Assembly (NCBI GenBank): GCA_963605405.1
Contig: CAVCUP010000001.1
Location: 149,813 to 213,812 of the forward strand
DNA from: Paratractidigestivibacter sp963605405
Lineage (GTDB): Bacteria; Actinomycetota; Coriobacteriia; Coriobacteriales; Atopobiaceae
DNA length: 64,000 nt
Reading direction: 5' to 3'
Part shown: in pieces, positions 7,168 through 15,294 of the stretch
How positions within the stretch are numbered: the stretch's first letter is position 1
Layout: each line of letters begins with the position of its first letter
The notes under the pieces: model-generated
Database searches by the model: none
What the model was told of the DNA's origin: nothing
Seen by the model: the letters and a program-made list of their open reading frames with translations, nothing else
Program-made: the position numbers and the translations under genes

Positions 7168-7600
7168 GCGCCCTGGATGCGCGCCGCGCAGTAACGGTGC
7201 GGCGTGGCCCGCCCTAGAAATGCGCCACGCAGTAACGATTCAGCCCAGCCCGCCCTGAAACCTCACCGTACAGTAACACGCCATTACTGCACGGCGAGGT
7301 TTCAGGGCGGAAGAGGCGAGGCGATTACTGGACGACGCGATTCCGGGGCTCTTGACTAAAGGCGATTACTGGACGACGCGATTCCGGGGCTCTTGACTAA
7401 AGGCGATTACTGGACGACGCGATTCCGGGGCTCTTGACTAAAGGCGATTACTGGACGACGCGATTCCGGGGCTCTTGACTAAAGGCGATTACTGGACGAC
7501 GCGATTCCGGGGCTCTTGACTAAAGGCGATTACTGGACGACGAAGTTTCAGGGCTGAGCGAGCGAGTAGATTGCTGCGCGGCGTGATTCCTGGGCTCGTG
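7168..7600. repeat. 41-bp periodic inverted array, family A, locus 1 (11 units)
   Basis: The core CTGCGCG (or a variant) recurs at 7287, 7328, 7369, 7410, 7451, 7492, 7533 and 7574, each exactly 41 bases apart, and in the opposite orientation at 7185, 7226 and 7267, also 41 apart. The innermost opposed cores start 20 bases apart. Units read TTACTGCGCGGCG, 3 variable bases, then a TTCCAGGGCTC-like box, then about 15 variable bases. Units from 7321 to 7525 are five identical tandem copies followed by 17 bases of a sixth. The array lies downstream of gatB and upstream of the importer operon. Confidence 0.95.
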
Positions 7601-7719
7601 CCGAGGAGACCCCAAGCGGCAAAGTTAAACGGTACAGCGACGCACAAGAAAGCGGGCGCCACGGGCCGCGCAACCGCGCGATCCGCAGCGCCCGCCGCCA
7701 GATGCTAAGAGCTTCTCCC

Positions 7720-9366
7720 CTACCCGAGCTTCTCGGCAAGGAGCTTGTTGAAGAGCTTCGGGTTACCGGAGCCCTTGGCGGCCTTCATACACTGACCCAC
7801 GAGGAAGCCGAGGACCTTCTTGTTGCCGTCGCGGTACTGCTGGACCTGATCGGTGCAGTGGCCCAGCACCTCGTCGACGATGGGCTCGAGAGCGCCCGTG
7901 TCGGTGACCTGGCGCATGCCGCGCTCGTCGACGACCTTCGCGGGGTCGGCCTCGGTACCGTTGACGGTGTCGAGGACCTCGCGCGCCTGGGCGAATGTGA
8001 TCGCGTCCTCAGCGAGAAGCGCCGAGATGGACGCCACCTGAGCCGGGGTGAGGGCGTCGTAGCTGGGCGCGAGGTTGACCATCACGTTGCCCACGGTCGC
8101 CACGGCCTTGGGCTCGACGGAGGCGACGGCCTCCTCGAAGAAGGCGGCGACGGCCGGGTCGCCCGCGAGCTGGGCGGCGTCCGCGGACTTGAGCCCGAAA
8201 TCGGCCATGTAGCGGTCGCGCTTGGCGTCCGGCAGCTCGGGGATCTGGGCGCGGGCCGCCTCGATGAACTCGTCGGTGAGGTCGAAGGGCGCGAGGTCCG
8301 GGTCCGGGAAGAGGCGGTAGTCGTCGGCCGTCTCCTTCACGCGCATGACCACAGTGCGGCGGCGAGAAGGCTCCCAGTGGCGCGTCTCCTGATAAATGAT
8401 GCCGCCCTCCTCGAGCACCTCCGCCTGGCGGCAGATCTCGTACTCGAGCGCGTCATGGAGGCTCTTGAAGGAGTTGAGGTTCTTCATCTCGGTCTTCGTA
8501 CCGAGCTTGGTCGACCCGCGGCGGCGAAGGCTCACGTTGCCGTCGCAGCGCATGGAGCCCTTCTCCATGGAGCAGTCGGAGATGCCCAGCGTCAGGAACG
8601 TCTGACGGAGCTTCTCCATAAAGAGGCGCGCCTCCTCGGGCGTGCGCAGGTCGGGCTCCGTGACGAGCTCGATGAGCGGGGTGCCGCAGCGGTTGTAGTC
8701 CACAAGGGACTCGGCCGCCGCGGTGATGCGGCCCTCGGCTCCGCCCACGTGCACCATCTTTGCCGCGTCCTCCTCCATGTGGATGCGCAGGATGCGGATA
8801 GGCACGGTGTAGGAGCCGTCGGCGCGGCGCTCGGGCATCTGCATGTTCGAGGCGTCGTAGCTCGCCAGATGGCCGGCGCGCTGGTTGCCCTCGCGCATCG
8901 TGGCCGTCATAGAGGTCGAGAGGCCCTCCGCGCCCGCGGAGGCGGAGGCGAGGGAGTCCGCCTGCCCGGCGCCGAACGCGCAGTCGGGGCGCTCGGCCGC
9001 GCCCTGGCCCGTGACCTCGAGGTCGAGGTGCCCGTACATGGCGAAGGCGACCGGGCCCTGCGTGGTCTGGAAGTTCTTGGCCATGTCCGGATAGAAGTAG
9101 TGCTTGCGGTAGAACATCGAGTGCTTCTGGATCTCGCAGTTGGTGGCGAGGCCCGCCTTGACGATGGACTCGATCGCGCGCTTGTTCGGCACGGGCAGGG
9201 CGCCGGGAAGACCCAGGCAGACGGGGCAGACGTTGGCGTTGGGCTCGTCGTCGTGGCTCAGGCGGCAGTTGCAGAACATCTTGGTGTCGAGCGCGGTGAG
9301 CTCGGTGTGTATCTCGAGGCCGATGACGGCCTCCCAGTCCTCGAGCACCTCGGAGAGCTTCTTCAT
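7720..9366 (-). CDS. gatB: Aspartyl/glutamyl-tRNA amidotransferase subunit B
   Basis: 548 residues; the tRNA-binding and kinase subunit of GatCAB, which converts Glu-tRNA(Gln) and/or Asp-tRNA(Asn) to the amidated forms. Family signatures are clear: WEAVIGLEIHTELTALDTKMFC, YRKHYFYPDMAKNFQTTQ, RIHMEEDAAKMVH, DYNRCGTPLIELVTEPD, the YqeY-like tail and a final GNPKLFNKLLAEKLG. Cys32, Cys34, Cys47 and Cys50 could hold zinc. Residues of about 118-186 form an Ala/Gly/Ser-rich insertion between the second and third catalytic-domain blocks, which makes the protein about 60 residues longer than usual. The start overlaps the gatA stop by one base (TAATG). Confidence 0.97.
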   Translation of the reverse strand: MKKLSEVLEDWEAVIGLEIHTELTALDTKMFCNCRLSHDDEPNANVCPVCLGLPGALPVPNKRAIESIVKAGLATNCEIQKHSMFYRKHYFYPDMAKNFQTTQGPVAFAMYGHLDLEVTGQGAAERPDCAFGAGQADSLASASAGAEGLSTSMTATMREGNQRAGHLASYDASNMQMPERRADGSYTVPIRILRIHMEEDAAKMVHVGGAEGRITAAAESLVDYNRCGTPLIELVTEPDLRTPEEARLFMEKLRQTFLTLGISDCSMEKGSMRCDGNVSLRRRGSTKLGTKTEMKNLNSFKSLHDALEYEICRQAEVLEEGGIIYQETRHWEPSRRRTVVMRVKETADDYRLFPDPDLAPFDLTDEFIEAARAQIPELPDAKRDRYMADFGLKSADAAQLAGDPAVAAFFEEAVASVEPKAVATVGNVMVNLAPSYDALTPAQVASISALLAEDAITFAQAREVLDTVNGTEADPAKVVDERGMRQVTDTGALEPIVDEVLGHCTDQVQQYRDGNKKVLGFLVGQCMKAAKGSGNPKLFNKLLAEKLG

Positions 9367-10880
9367 TACAGCTCGCCTCCCTTCCCGGAGAAGTCGGGCG
9401 CGACGGTGAGCGCGGGCGCGCCCGTGGCGGCGTCCGCGAAGCCGCGCTCGACGGCGCGCGCGAACGTGAGCAGCTGGCGGTCCTTGAACGCGGGGCCCAC
9501 GAGCTGGGCGGACACGGGCAAGCCGGAATCCGTGCCCAGGCCCAGCGGCACGGAGATGCCGCCGTTGCCGCAGATGTTCAGCGAGATGGTGTACATGTCG
9601 GAGAGATACATCTGCGTGGGGTCGGAGAGCTCGCCGAACTTGAACGCGGTGCGCGGGCTCGAAGGCATGAGAATCGTGTCGACCTTCTCGTAGGCGGCGT
9701 CGTAATCGCGCGTGATGAGCGTGCGGGCCTTCTGCGCGGCATAGTAGTACTTGTCGTAGACGCCGGAGGAGAGAAGGTAGGCGCCCAGGAGCTGGCGGCG
9801 CTTGGCCTCGGCCCCGAAGCCGTGCGCGCGCGAGAGCGAGCTCTGGTCGCTCAGGTTCGCGCAGCCCCCCTCTTGGTAGCCGTAGCGGATGCCGTCGAAG
9901 CGCGCGAGGTTGGAGAACGCCTCGGCGGGGCCGATGACGTAGTAGGCGGAGATGGCGGCGTCGAGATGCGGCAGGTCGACCTCGACGAGCTCGGCGCCCT
10001 GCTCCTCGAGCTTCTTGGCGGCGGACTCGACGGCGGCGCGGACCTCGGGCGTGAGGCCCTCGGCCTCCATGAACGCGGGGATGACGCCCACGCGCTTGCC
10101 CTCGATGGGGTCCTCGAGATGCTCGAGGAAGTCGACCGGGCAGTCCTGGCTCGTGCAGTCGTAAGGGTCGTGGCCCGCGGCGACGAGCGCGTTCATGGCC
10201 AGCGCCACGTCCTCGACCGTGCGCCCGAAGGGGCCGACCTGGTCGAGGGAGGAGCCGAAGGCCACCACGCCGTAGCGGCTGACCGCGCCGTAAGTGGGCT
10301 TCATGCCCACGACGCCGCAGAGGGAGGCGGGCTGTCGAATGGAGCCGCCGGTGTCCGAGCCGAGCGCGAGGGCGACCTCGCCGGCCGCGACCGCCGCCGC
10401 GGAGCCGCCGGAAGAGCCGCCGGGGACGCGCTCGGTGTCCCAGGGATTGTTCGTGCGGTGGAACGCGGAGGACTCGGTCGAGGAGCCGAACGCGAACTCG
10501 TCCATGTTCGCCTTGCCCATGGGAAGGCAGCCCGCCGCGAGCATGCGCTCGACGCAGGTGGCGGTATAGACGCTCTCGTAGGTCTCGAGCATGCGGCTCG
10601 CGCAGGTGGCGCGCGTGCCCACGAGGTTCATGTTGTCCTTGATGGCGAGCGGCACGCCCGCGAGCGGCGGCAGGGGCTTGCCGGCCGCGCGGTCCGCGTC
10701 GACGCGGGCGGCGGCGTCGAGGGCAAGCTCGGGCGAGACCTGCAGGAACGCCTGGACGGCCCCCTCGCGGGCCTCGATGGCGTCGAGGGAGGCCCGCGCC
10801 ACCTCCGTCGCGGAGAAGTCGCCCGCGGCAACGCCGGCAGCGACCTGGGCGGCGCTGAGCTGGTCGATGTTCATGGCCAT
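9366..10880 (-). CDS. gatA: Aspartyl/glutamyl-tRNA amidotransferase subunit A
   Basis: 504 residues of the amidase-signature family. The Ser-cisSer-Lys triad regions are visible: GVPLAIKDNMN (Lys) and GSDTGGSIRQPASLCGVVGMKPTYG (the two serines), preceded by PGGSSGGSAAAVAAG. The subunit releases ammonia from glutamine and passes it to GatB. The start is ATG with GGAG two to six bases ahead, overlapping the gatC stop by one base; its own stop overlaps the gatB start in the same way, so the three subunits are translationally coupled. Confidence 0.97.
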   Translation of the reverse strand: MAMNIDQLSAAQVAAGVAAGDFSATEVARASLDAIEAREGAVQAFLQVSPELALDAAARVDADRAAGKPLPPLAGVPLAIKDNMNLVGTRATCASRMLETYESVYTATCVERMLAAGCLPMGKANMDEFAFGSSTESSAFHRTNNPWDTERVPGGSSGGSAAAVAAGEVALALGSDTGGSIRQPASLCGVVGMKPTYGAVSRYGVVAFGSSLDQVGPFGRTVEDVALAMNALVAAGHDPYDCTSQDCPVDFLEHLEDPIEGKRVGVIPAFMEAEGLTPEVRAAVESAAKKLEEQGAELVEVDLPHLDAAISAYYVIGPAEAFSNLARFDGIRYGYQEGGCANLSDQSSLSRAHGFGAEAKRRQLLGAYLLSSGVYDKYYYAAQKARTLITRDYDAAYEKVDTILMPSSPRTAFKFGELSDPTQMYLSDMYTISLNICGNGGISVPLGLGTDSGLPVSAQLVGPAFKDRQLLTFARAVERGFADAATGAPALTVAPDFSGKGGEL

Positions 10881-11191
10881 TACTCCTCACTCCCCTCTCC
10901 GAGGATCGACGGCACGCGGAAGTAGCGCTCGCGCGAGCTGCCGGCGTTGGAAAGCGCGGCGTCGAGGGCGAGGTCGCGCCCGGGCTCGAGCACGTCGTCG
11001 CCCATCACGTTGGAGAGAGACCCGATGGGGTGGAACGTGGGCTCCACGTCGGGCAGGTCGTACTGCAGGATGGGCTCGAGCATCTGGACCGCGTCGTTAA
11101 GGTAAGCAGTCATCTCGCCGAGCTCCTCCTCGTTCAAGGCGATCTTCGCGTACTCGGCGATGCCGCGCACGTCCTTCTCGCTGAGTGCCAT
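10880..11191 (-). CDS. gatC: Aspartyl/glutamyl-tRNA amidotransferase subunit C
   Basis: 103 residues. It has the usual GatC layout: a helical N terminus (DVRGIAEYAKIALNEEELGEMTAYLNDAVQML) and an extended arm (VEPTFHPIGSLSNVMGDDV) that wraps between GatA and GatB and stabilises GatA. First gene of gatCAB, with AAGGAG ahead of the ATG. A TACAAT box (complement of 11227-11232) about 35 bases upstream may be its -10 element. Confidence 0.95.
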   Translation of the reverse strand: MALSEKDVRGIAEYAKIALNEEELGEMTAYLNDAVQMLEPILQYDLPDVEPTFHPIGSLSNVMGDDVLEPGRDLALDAALSNAGSSRERYFRVPSILGEGSEE

Positions 11192-11533
11192 GGGCGCTCC
11201 TTCCGGTGCAAAAAATCAACCTGGCTATTGTAAGGCGATGCCGGCCGGCGGGCGGGCCATCCCGCGCACGCGTTACCTTACGGACTCGAAAGCCGGTCTG
11301 GCGGCGAGGGCCCCGGGGGCCGGGGACGCGTGCGATGAAGGCGGGCCGGAACGCGCCGGGGCCGATAACGTCATGGGCCCGGGCCGGGCGCCGCATAAGC
11401 GGGCAGCTCCGAAGAGAGCCGGCGGCGATAAAGGCAGGCCCGAAGGGCCGGACCGCCGCGTCGAGGGCGCCGGGAAAAGGGCAACCGAGCCGGGGACTTC
11501 AGGGAAATAGCGGCCGAGCCAGGCCGAGACGCG
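11192..11533. other. Intergenic region, no gene seen
   Basis: About 340 bases of very GC-rich DNA between gatC and the transporter gene, both transcribed leftward. Open frames crossing it have no start signals and no recognisable product. Apart from the possible gatC -10 box at 11227-11232 I see nothing in it. Confidence 0.5.
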
Positions 11534-12565
11534 CTAGGCGCGCGCGGCTCTTCCCGCCGGGACCCCGTCCGCGGGCGAGTCCATCTCATCGGCATGCCGC
11601 GCGGAGGCCTCCCGGGCGTCGTCGCGTGCGAGCAGCCACGTCATGAAGCTGCCGAAGCACGCGGCGAGGACCTGCTGGAAGAGCGTGCCGACGATCACGG
11701 GGAACATCGTCTCGCCGGGGAAGTACTGCGCCGCGATCACCGCGCCGGCCGAGATGTTGCGCATGCCCGTCTGGAAGGTCATCGTGACCTGCGTGGCGCG
11801 CGGGCGCTTCCACAGGCGCGAGACGATGAGCCCCCAGAAGTAGCCGGACATCGCGAAGAGCGCGATGAAGACCATCACCCCCGCGAGTCGCGGCGTCAGG
11901 TGCCTCATGTACGGGGAGACGTTCGTCGAGTTGGAGAGGATCACGAGCACGAGGGCGATCTTTGCCGCCGGCGCGATGACGGGCGAGAGCTCGCGCTTGC
12001 CCCAGCCGCGCGTGAGGTCGTTGACCACCATGCCGGCGAAGGCCGGCAGCGCGATCTCGATCAGCATGTCGACCATCATGCCCACGGCGTCGACCTCGAC
12101 CGTACGCCCCATCAGCAGCTTCAGCGTGAGCGGAATGGTCACGGGGGCGATCACCGTGGCCACGAGAAGCGTCGCGAGCCCCTGCGAGAGATCGCCATCG
12201 AACATGTTGATCCACATGGCCGAGACCACGGCCACGGGAACCGAGTACTCGAGCACGATGCCGAGCACGATGTTGGCGCTGTCGCCGAAGAAGAGACTGC
12301 CGAGCACGAACGCGCACGCCGGGATAGCGACGACGGATATGAAGAGGGTCACGAGCATGGCCGAGGGGTGCCGGAAGGTGTCGACGAGGTTCCCAAGGTT
12401 GTTGCCGAGCGCGCCCTGGAAGGTCATGAAGGCGAAGAGAGCGGTGACGAAGGGCTTGAGGACCGAGACCTGCGAGGGGAAAAGGACCCCCATCGCCACG
12501 CAGATAGGCGCAATAAAGGCCAGGTGGGACCCTATGAACTTGCCGAGCGACTTCCAAGCTTGCAC
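11534..12565 (-). CDS. Bile acid:sodium symporter family (BASS) transporter
   Basis: 343 residues with about nine or ten hydrophobic helices. The order FIGSHLAFIAPICVAMGVLFP, FVTALFAFMTFQGALGNN, VLGIVLEYSVPVAVVSAMWINMFDGD and TFQTGMRNISAGAVIAAQYF matches the SBF/BASS fold (two inverted repeats with crossing helices). Members carry organic acids, bile acids or pantothenate-like compounds with Na+; the substrate is unknown here. The GTG at 12565 is chosen because AAGGAAGG lies ahead of it; an ATG at 12604 in frame has no ribosome site. The C-terminal 30 residues are hydrophilic. It lies between gatC and an MFS gene, all on the same strand. Confidence 0.75.
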   Translation of the reverse strand: MQAWKSLGKFIGSHLAFIAPICVAMGVLFPSQVSVLKPFVTALFAFMTFQGALGNNLGNLVDTFRHPSAMLVTLFISVVAIPACAFVLGSLFFGDSANIVLGIVLEYSVPVAVVSAMWINMFDGDLSQGLATLLVATVIAPVTIPLTLKLLMGRTVEVDAVGMMVDMLIEIALPAFAGMVVNDLTRGWGKRELSPVIAPAAKIALVLVILSNSTNVSPYMRHLTPRLAGVMVFIALFAMSGYFWGLIVSRLWKRPRATQVTMTFQTGMRNISAGAVIAAQYFPGETMFPVIVGTLFQQVLAACFGSFMTWLLARDDAREASARHADEMDSPADGVPAGRAARA

Positions 12566-12809
12566 GAGATAACCTTCCTTAAGGCGCCTACGAACCGCAT
12601 GCAATCATAGGGGCCGAGGAGCCGGGGGACGGGTATCGGCCAAACATTTAACCGCCCGCGACCGAACCAGGGAGAGGCCATCTTGCGCCCGCAGGCGGGC
12701 CTTCCCGCGACCTGGGGGCAGGCCATCCCGCGCCCCTCGTTAGGGACGGGCCGTCCCGCGCAGGCGAGCCCGTCCCCAAGCACCGGCACGTAAAACCCGT
12801 CCCCGGCCG

Positions 12810-14072
12810 CTAGGCCTCGGCGCGGAAGCGAAGCATGAAGAAGACGCCGACAGCCGCGGCCATGGTCGAGGCGCAGAAGAGGACCGCCTGCACGCCGAAG
12901 ACGTCGGCGAGCCCCGGCGCGAAGAGCAGCGGGATCGTTCCCGCGGAGTTCATCCCCACCCGCATGAGCGACGCGACGCGCCCCACGTTCGAGGGGTCGC
13001 AACGCTGCTGCATGAGGGTCGTGCGGATGGGGGCGAGCGCGCCGTACCCCACGCCGCAAACGAGCTGCCCCGCGGCGGCCACCGGCGCGATGTTCGTGCC
13101 GGTGTAGATCATCGAGCCCGCCCCGAGGACGAAGAGCGAGGCCGCGAGCAGCCACGTCGAGAAGCGCTTCTTCGGAATCGTGAGCACGAGCAGGGACCCC
13201 GCCGTCCCGCCGATACCCGAGATGGACGAGAGCCAGCCCATCCAATCCGCGCCGACGCGCAGCACGTCACGATAGAAGAGCGACTCCAGCGAGTCGAACG
13301 CGCCGTAGGCGAAGAGCCCGAGGAAGCCGATGACGAGAAGAATCCTCAGCTCCTTGCGACCGAAGACGATGCGCGCGCCCTCCAGGAGCTCGGGGAAGAA
13401 GCCTGCCTTCTTCCCACCGCCCGCCGGCGCATCCGGCTCCGCGTCCCCGCAGGCGAGCGCGCCGGCCGCGCGCCCCTCGCCCTCGTCCACAGCCTCCACC
13501 GGCTTGGCGAGCTCCTCGCGCGTCGCATGCGCGACGGCAATGGCGAGCAGCGGCGAGAAGGCCTCGAGCGCAAAGACGCACTGGTGCGGCGCCCAGGTCG
13601 CGATCCAGCCCGCGAGCGCCGGCCCCACGACGACGGAGACGCCGGTCGCCATCTGGTTCAAGCCGTTCATGCGCGCCAGGTGCGCCGCATCCTCGGTAAA
13701 GAAACGCGGGTAGGCGTCCACGGCGGTCGTGCCCGCGCCGAAGAAGAGCCCCAGCAGGGCGGAGGCGAGCGCGAGCACGGGATAGCTCACCGGCAAAAGC
13801 CATCCCGCGAAGCCCACGGCCGAGATGGCCGCGAGCGCGACGAGCAGCGTCTTGCGCGGGCCCACCCTATCGATAACCGGGCCGCCGCCGAGATTGCCCA
13901 GCACGATGGCCATGTTCATAAGGAAGACGAGCGCCGAGACCTCAAGGGCGCCGGCGGAAAGCACATAGGTGGCGCAACCGACGATGCCGATGAAGTACAC
14001 CGACTGGACAGCGAACATCATGAAGAAATTGATCGCGACGACGCGCCGCGTGGGGGAAGAGAGCAGTCTCAT
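12810..14072 (-). CDS. Major facilitator superfamily transporter
   Basis: 420 residues with 12 predicted helices split by a hydrophilic central loop (about residues 190-230, Glu/Ala/Gly-rich, ending GGGKKAGFFPELLEGARIVF). The MFS loop 2-3 motif is seen as GGPVIDRVGPRKTLL. No substrate signature is recognised; the general type resembles MFS drug or metabolite exporters. AAGGAG lies ten bases ahead of the ATG. No regulator is adjacent, and the gene is divergent from the suf operon across a 415-base gap. Confidence 0.85.
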   Translation of the reverse strand: MRLLSSPTRRVVAINFFMMFAVQSVYFIGIVGCATYVLSAGALEVSALVFLMNMAIVLGNLGGGPVIDRVGPRKTLLVALAAISAVGFAGWLLPVSYPVLALASALLGLFFGAGTTAVDAYPRFFTEDAAHLARMNGLNQMATGVSVVVGPALAGWIATWAPHQCVFALEAFSPLLAIAVAHATREELAKPVEAVDEGEGRAAGALACGDAEPDAPAGGGKKAGFFPELLEGARIVFGRKELRILLVIGFLGLFAYGAFDSLESLFYRDVLRVGADWMGWLSSISGIGGTAGSLLVLTIPKKRFSTWLLAASLFVLGAGSMIYTGTNIAPVAAAGQLVCGVGYGALAPIRTTLMQQRCDPSNVGRVASLMRVGMNSAGTIPLLFAPGLADVFGVQAVLFCASTMAAAVGVFFMLRFRAEA

Positions 14073-14361
14073 GTTCCAGGGCTCCTTAAGAGGATTCGGT
14101 TCGGTACGGACGCAAACGCACCGGACAAGCTAGATGGAGCCGCTCTCGAACATGTACATTCGGGTTCCTTATCGACGACTACCCACGGGCACGGACACAG
14201 CGATTATATGCCCCGCGATCCTCCGGGACATCCGCGCGAACCGCGTCTAGCCCGCCGGGAACCCTCGGCCCGGGGCCTTGCCGAGACACTTGCAACAAGC
14301 CTTGGCACAACCCTCAAAGAGCGCCCGGTGAGCCGCTTCTATGGAGAAAAGCACCTGAATC
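14073..14361. other. Divergent intergenic region, MFS side
   Basis: No gene is supported. It carries the 5' leader of the MFS gene and the distal part of the suf control region; the recognisable signals (palindrome and -10 box) lie further right, at 14362-14420. Confidence 0.4.
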
Positions 14362-14390
14362 GTAAATCCCCCCAAACAAGGGGTATTTAC
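14362..14390. promoter_or_regulatory. 29-bp palindrome at the suf promoter, candidate Rrf2/IscR-type operator
   Basis: GTAAATCCCC (14362-14371) and GGGTATTTAC (14381-14390) are inverted copies with one mismatch in ten, centred at 14376. The site lies 25 bases upstream of a perfect TATAAT (14415-14420), so it covers the -35 area. The operon encodes its own Rrf2 regulator at 19760, the obvious candidate to bind it. Confidence 0.55.
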
Positions 14391-14414
14391 ACCGCGACCG
14401 CAGATCTCTTGCCG

Positions 14415-14420
14415 TATAAT
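14415..14420 (+). promoter_or_regulatory. -10 box of the suf operon promoter
   Basis: A consensus TATAAT about 70 bases before the sufC start. No good -35 box is found at the normal distance, which would fit a promoter controlled by a factor at the adjacent palindrome. Confidence 0.5.
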
Positions 14421-14487
14421 CCCTACGCGTTCGTGTGAATTACGGCACGGCGGGACAAGCGCCCGCAACTATATATAAGGAGAGAGA

Positions 14488-15294
14488 ATGTCCACAGCGC
14501 TTCTGAACGTGAGCGGCGTCTCGGCGGGAACCGAGGATAAGCCCATCCTTCACGGCATCGACCTGGCCGTCGGCGAGGGCGAGTGCCACGTCCTCATGGG
14601 CCCCAACGGCGCGGGCAAGTCCACGCTCGGCCACGTCATCATGGGCGACCCGACCTACCGCGTGACCAGCGGCTCCATCGAGTTCGCGGGCGCCGACCTC
14701 ACCGACGCCCCCGCCGACAAGCGCAGCCTCGCCGGCATCTTCCTCTCTTACCAGGCCCCCGTCGAGGTCCCGGGCGTTCCCCTCTACAGCTTCCTGCGCA
14801 CCATCTGCCAGATGCGCCCCGAGCTCAAGACCACCGCGCGCAAGTTCCGCAAGCGCGTGGGCGACATCGCCGACCAGCTCGACCTCGACCAGTCCTTCCT
14901 CATGCGCGAGCTCAACGTCGGCTTCTCCGGCGGCGAGAAGAAGAAGATCGAGATGCTCCAGCTGCTGCTCCTGCAGCCCAAGCTCGCCATCCTCGACGAG
15001 ACCGACTCCGGCCTCGACGTGGACGCCCTCGGCGTGGTCTCCCGCGGCATCGCGGCCTTTCGCGAGCAGTGCGACGGCGCCCTCATCGTGATCACGCACA
15101 ACACCCGCATCCTCGAGCGCCTCGACGTCGACAGCACCCACGTCATGGTCAAGGGCCACATGATGGCCGAGGGCCCGGCGTCCCTCATCTCCGAGATCGA
15201 CGCGAACGGCTTCGCCGCCTACGAGCAGATGGCCGCCGAGAAGGGCTACATCGCCGCGCCGAGCGCCGAGGCCGCCGAGGGAGCTGACGCCTAA
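14488..15294 (+). CDS. sufC: Fe-S cluster assembly ATPase SufC
   Basis: 268 residues, an ABC-type ATPase without membrane partner. Walker A GPNGAGKS (38-45), signature FSGGEKKKIE and Walker B LAILDETDSGLDVDAL are exactly those of SufC; the SYQAPVEVPGV stretch is also typical. It energises conformational change of the SufBC2D scaffold on which Fe-S clusters are built. AAGGAGAGAGA precedes the ATG. It is the first gene of sufC-B-D-S-U; sufB starts on the base after its stop codon. Confidence 0.97.
   Translation: MSTALLNVSGVSAGTEDKPILHGIDLAVGEGECHVLMGPNGAGKSTLGHVIMGDPTYRVTSGSIEFAGADLTDAPADKRSLAGIFLSYQAPVEVPGVPLYSFLRTICQMRPELKTTARKFRKRVGDIADQLDLDQSFLMRELNVGFSGGEKKKIEMLQLLLLQPKLAILDETDSGLDVDALGVVSRGIAAFREQCDGALIVITHNTRILERLDVDSTHVMVKGHMMAEGPASLISEIDANGFAAYEQMAAEKGYIAAPSAEAAEGADA

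Noticed and set aside
7168..7600. CRISPR array
   Set aside because: The 41-base period with variable parts resembles one at first sight, but copies invert about a centre, the conserved boxes vary, some whole units are identical, the variable part is only about 16 bases, and no cas genes are present.
7702..9693. Long plus-strand open frame (663 codons) opposite gatB and gatA
   Set aside because: It is an antisense shadow caused by high GC at third codon positions; the product is His/Leu/Arg/Val repeats without a family, while the minus strand encodes clear GatB and GatA.
12660..12780. Tandem repeat with GGCCnTCCCGCG units
   Set aside because: Similar words occur at 12676, 12698, 12721 and 12749, but the spacing is irregular (22, 23 and 28) and the match short, as expected in GC-rich DNA.
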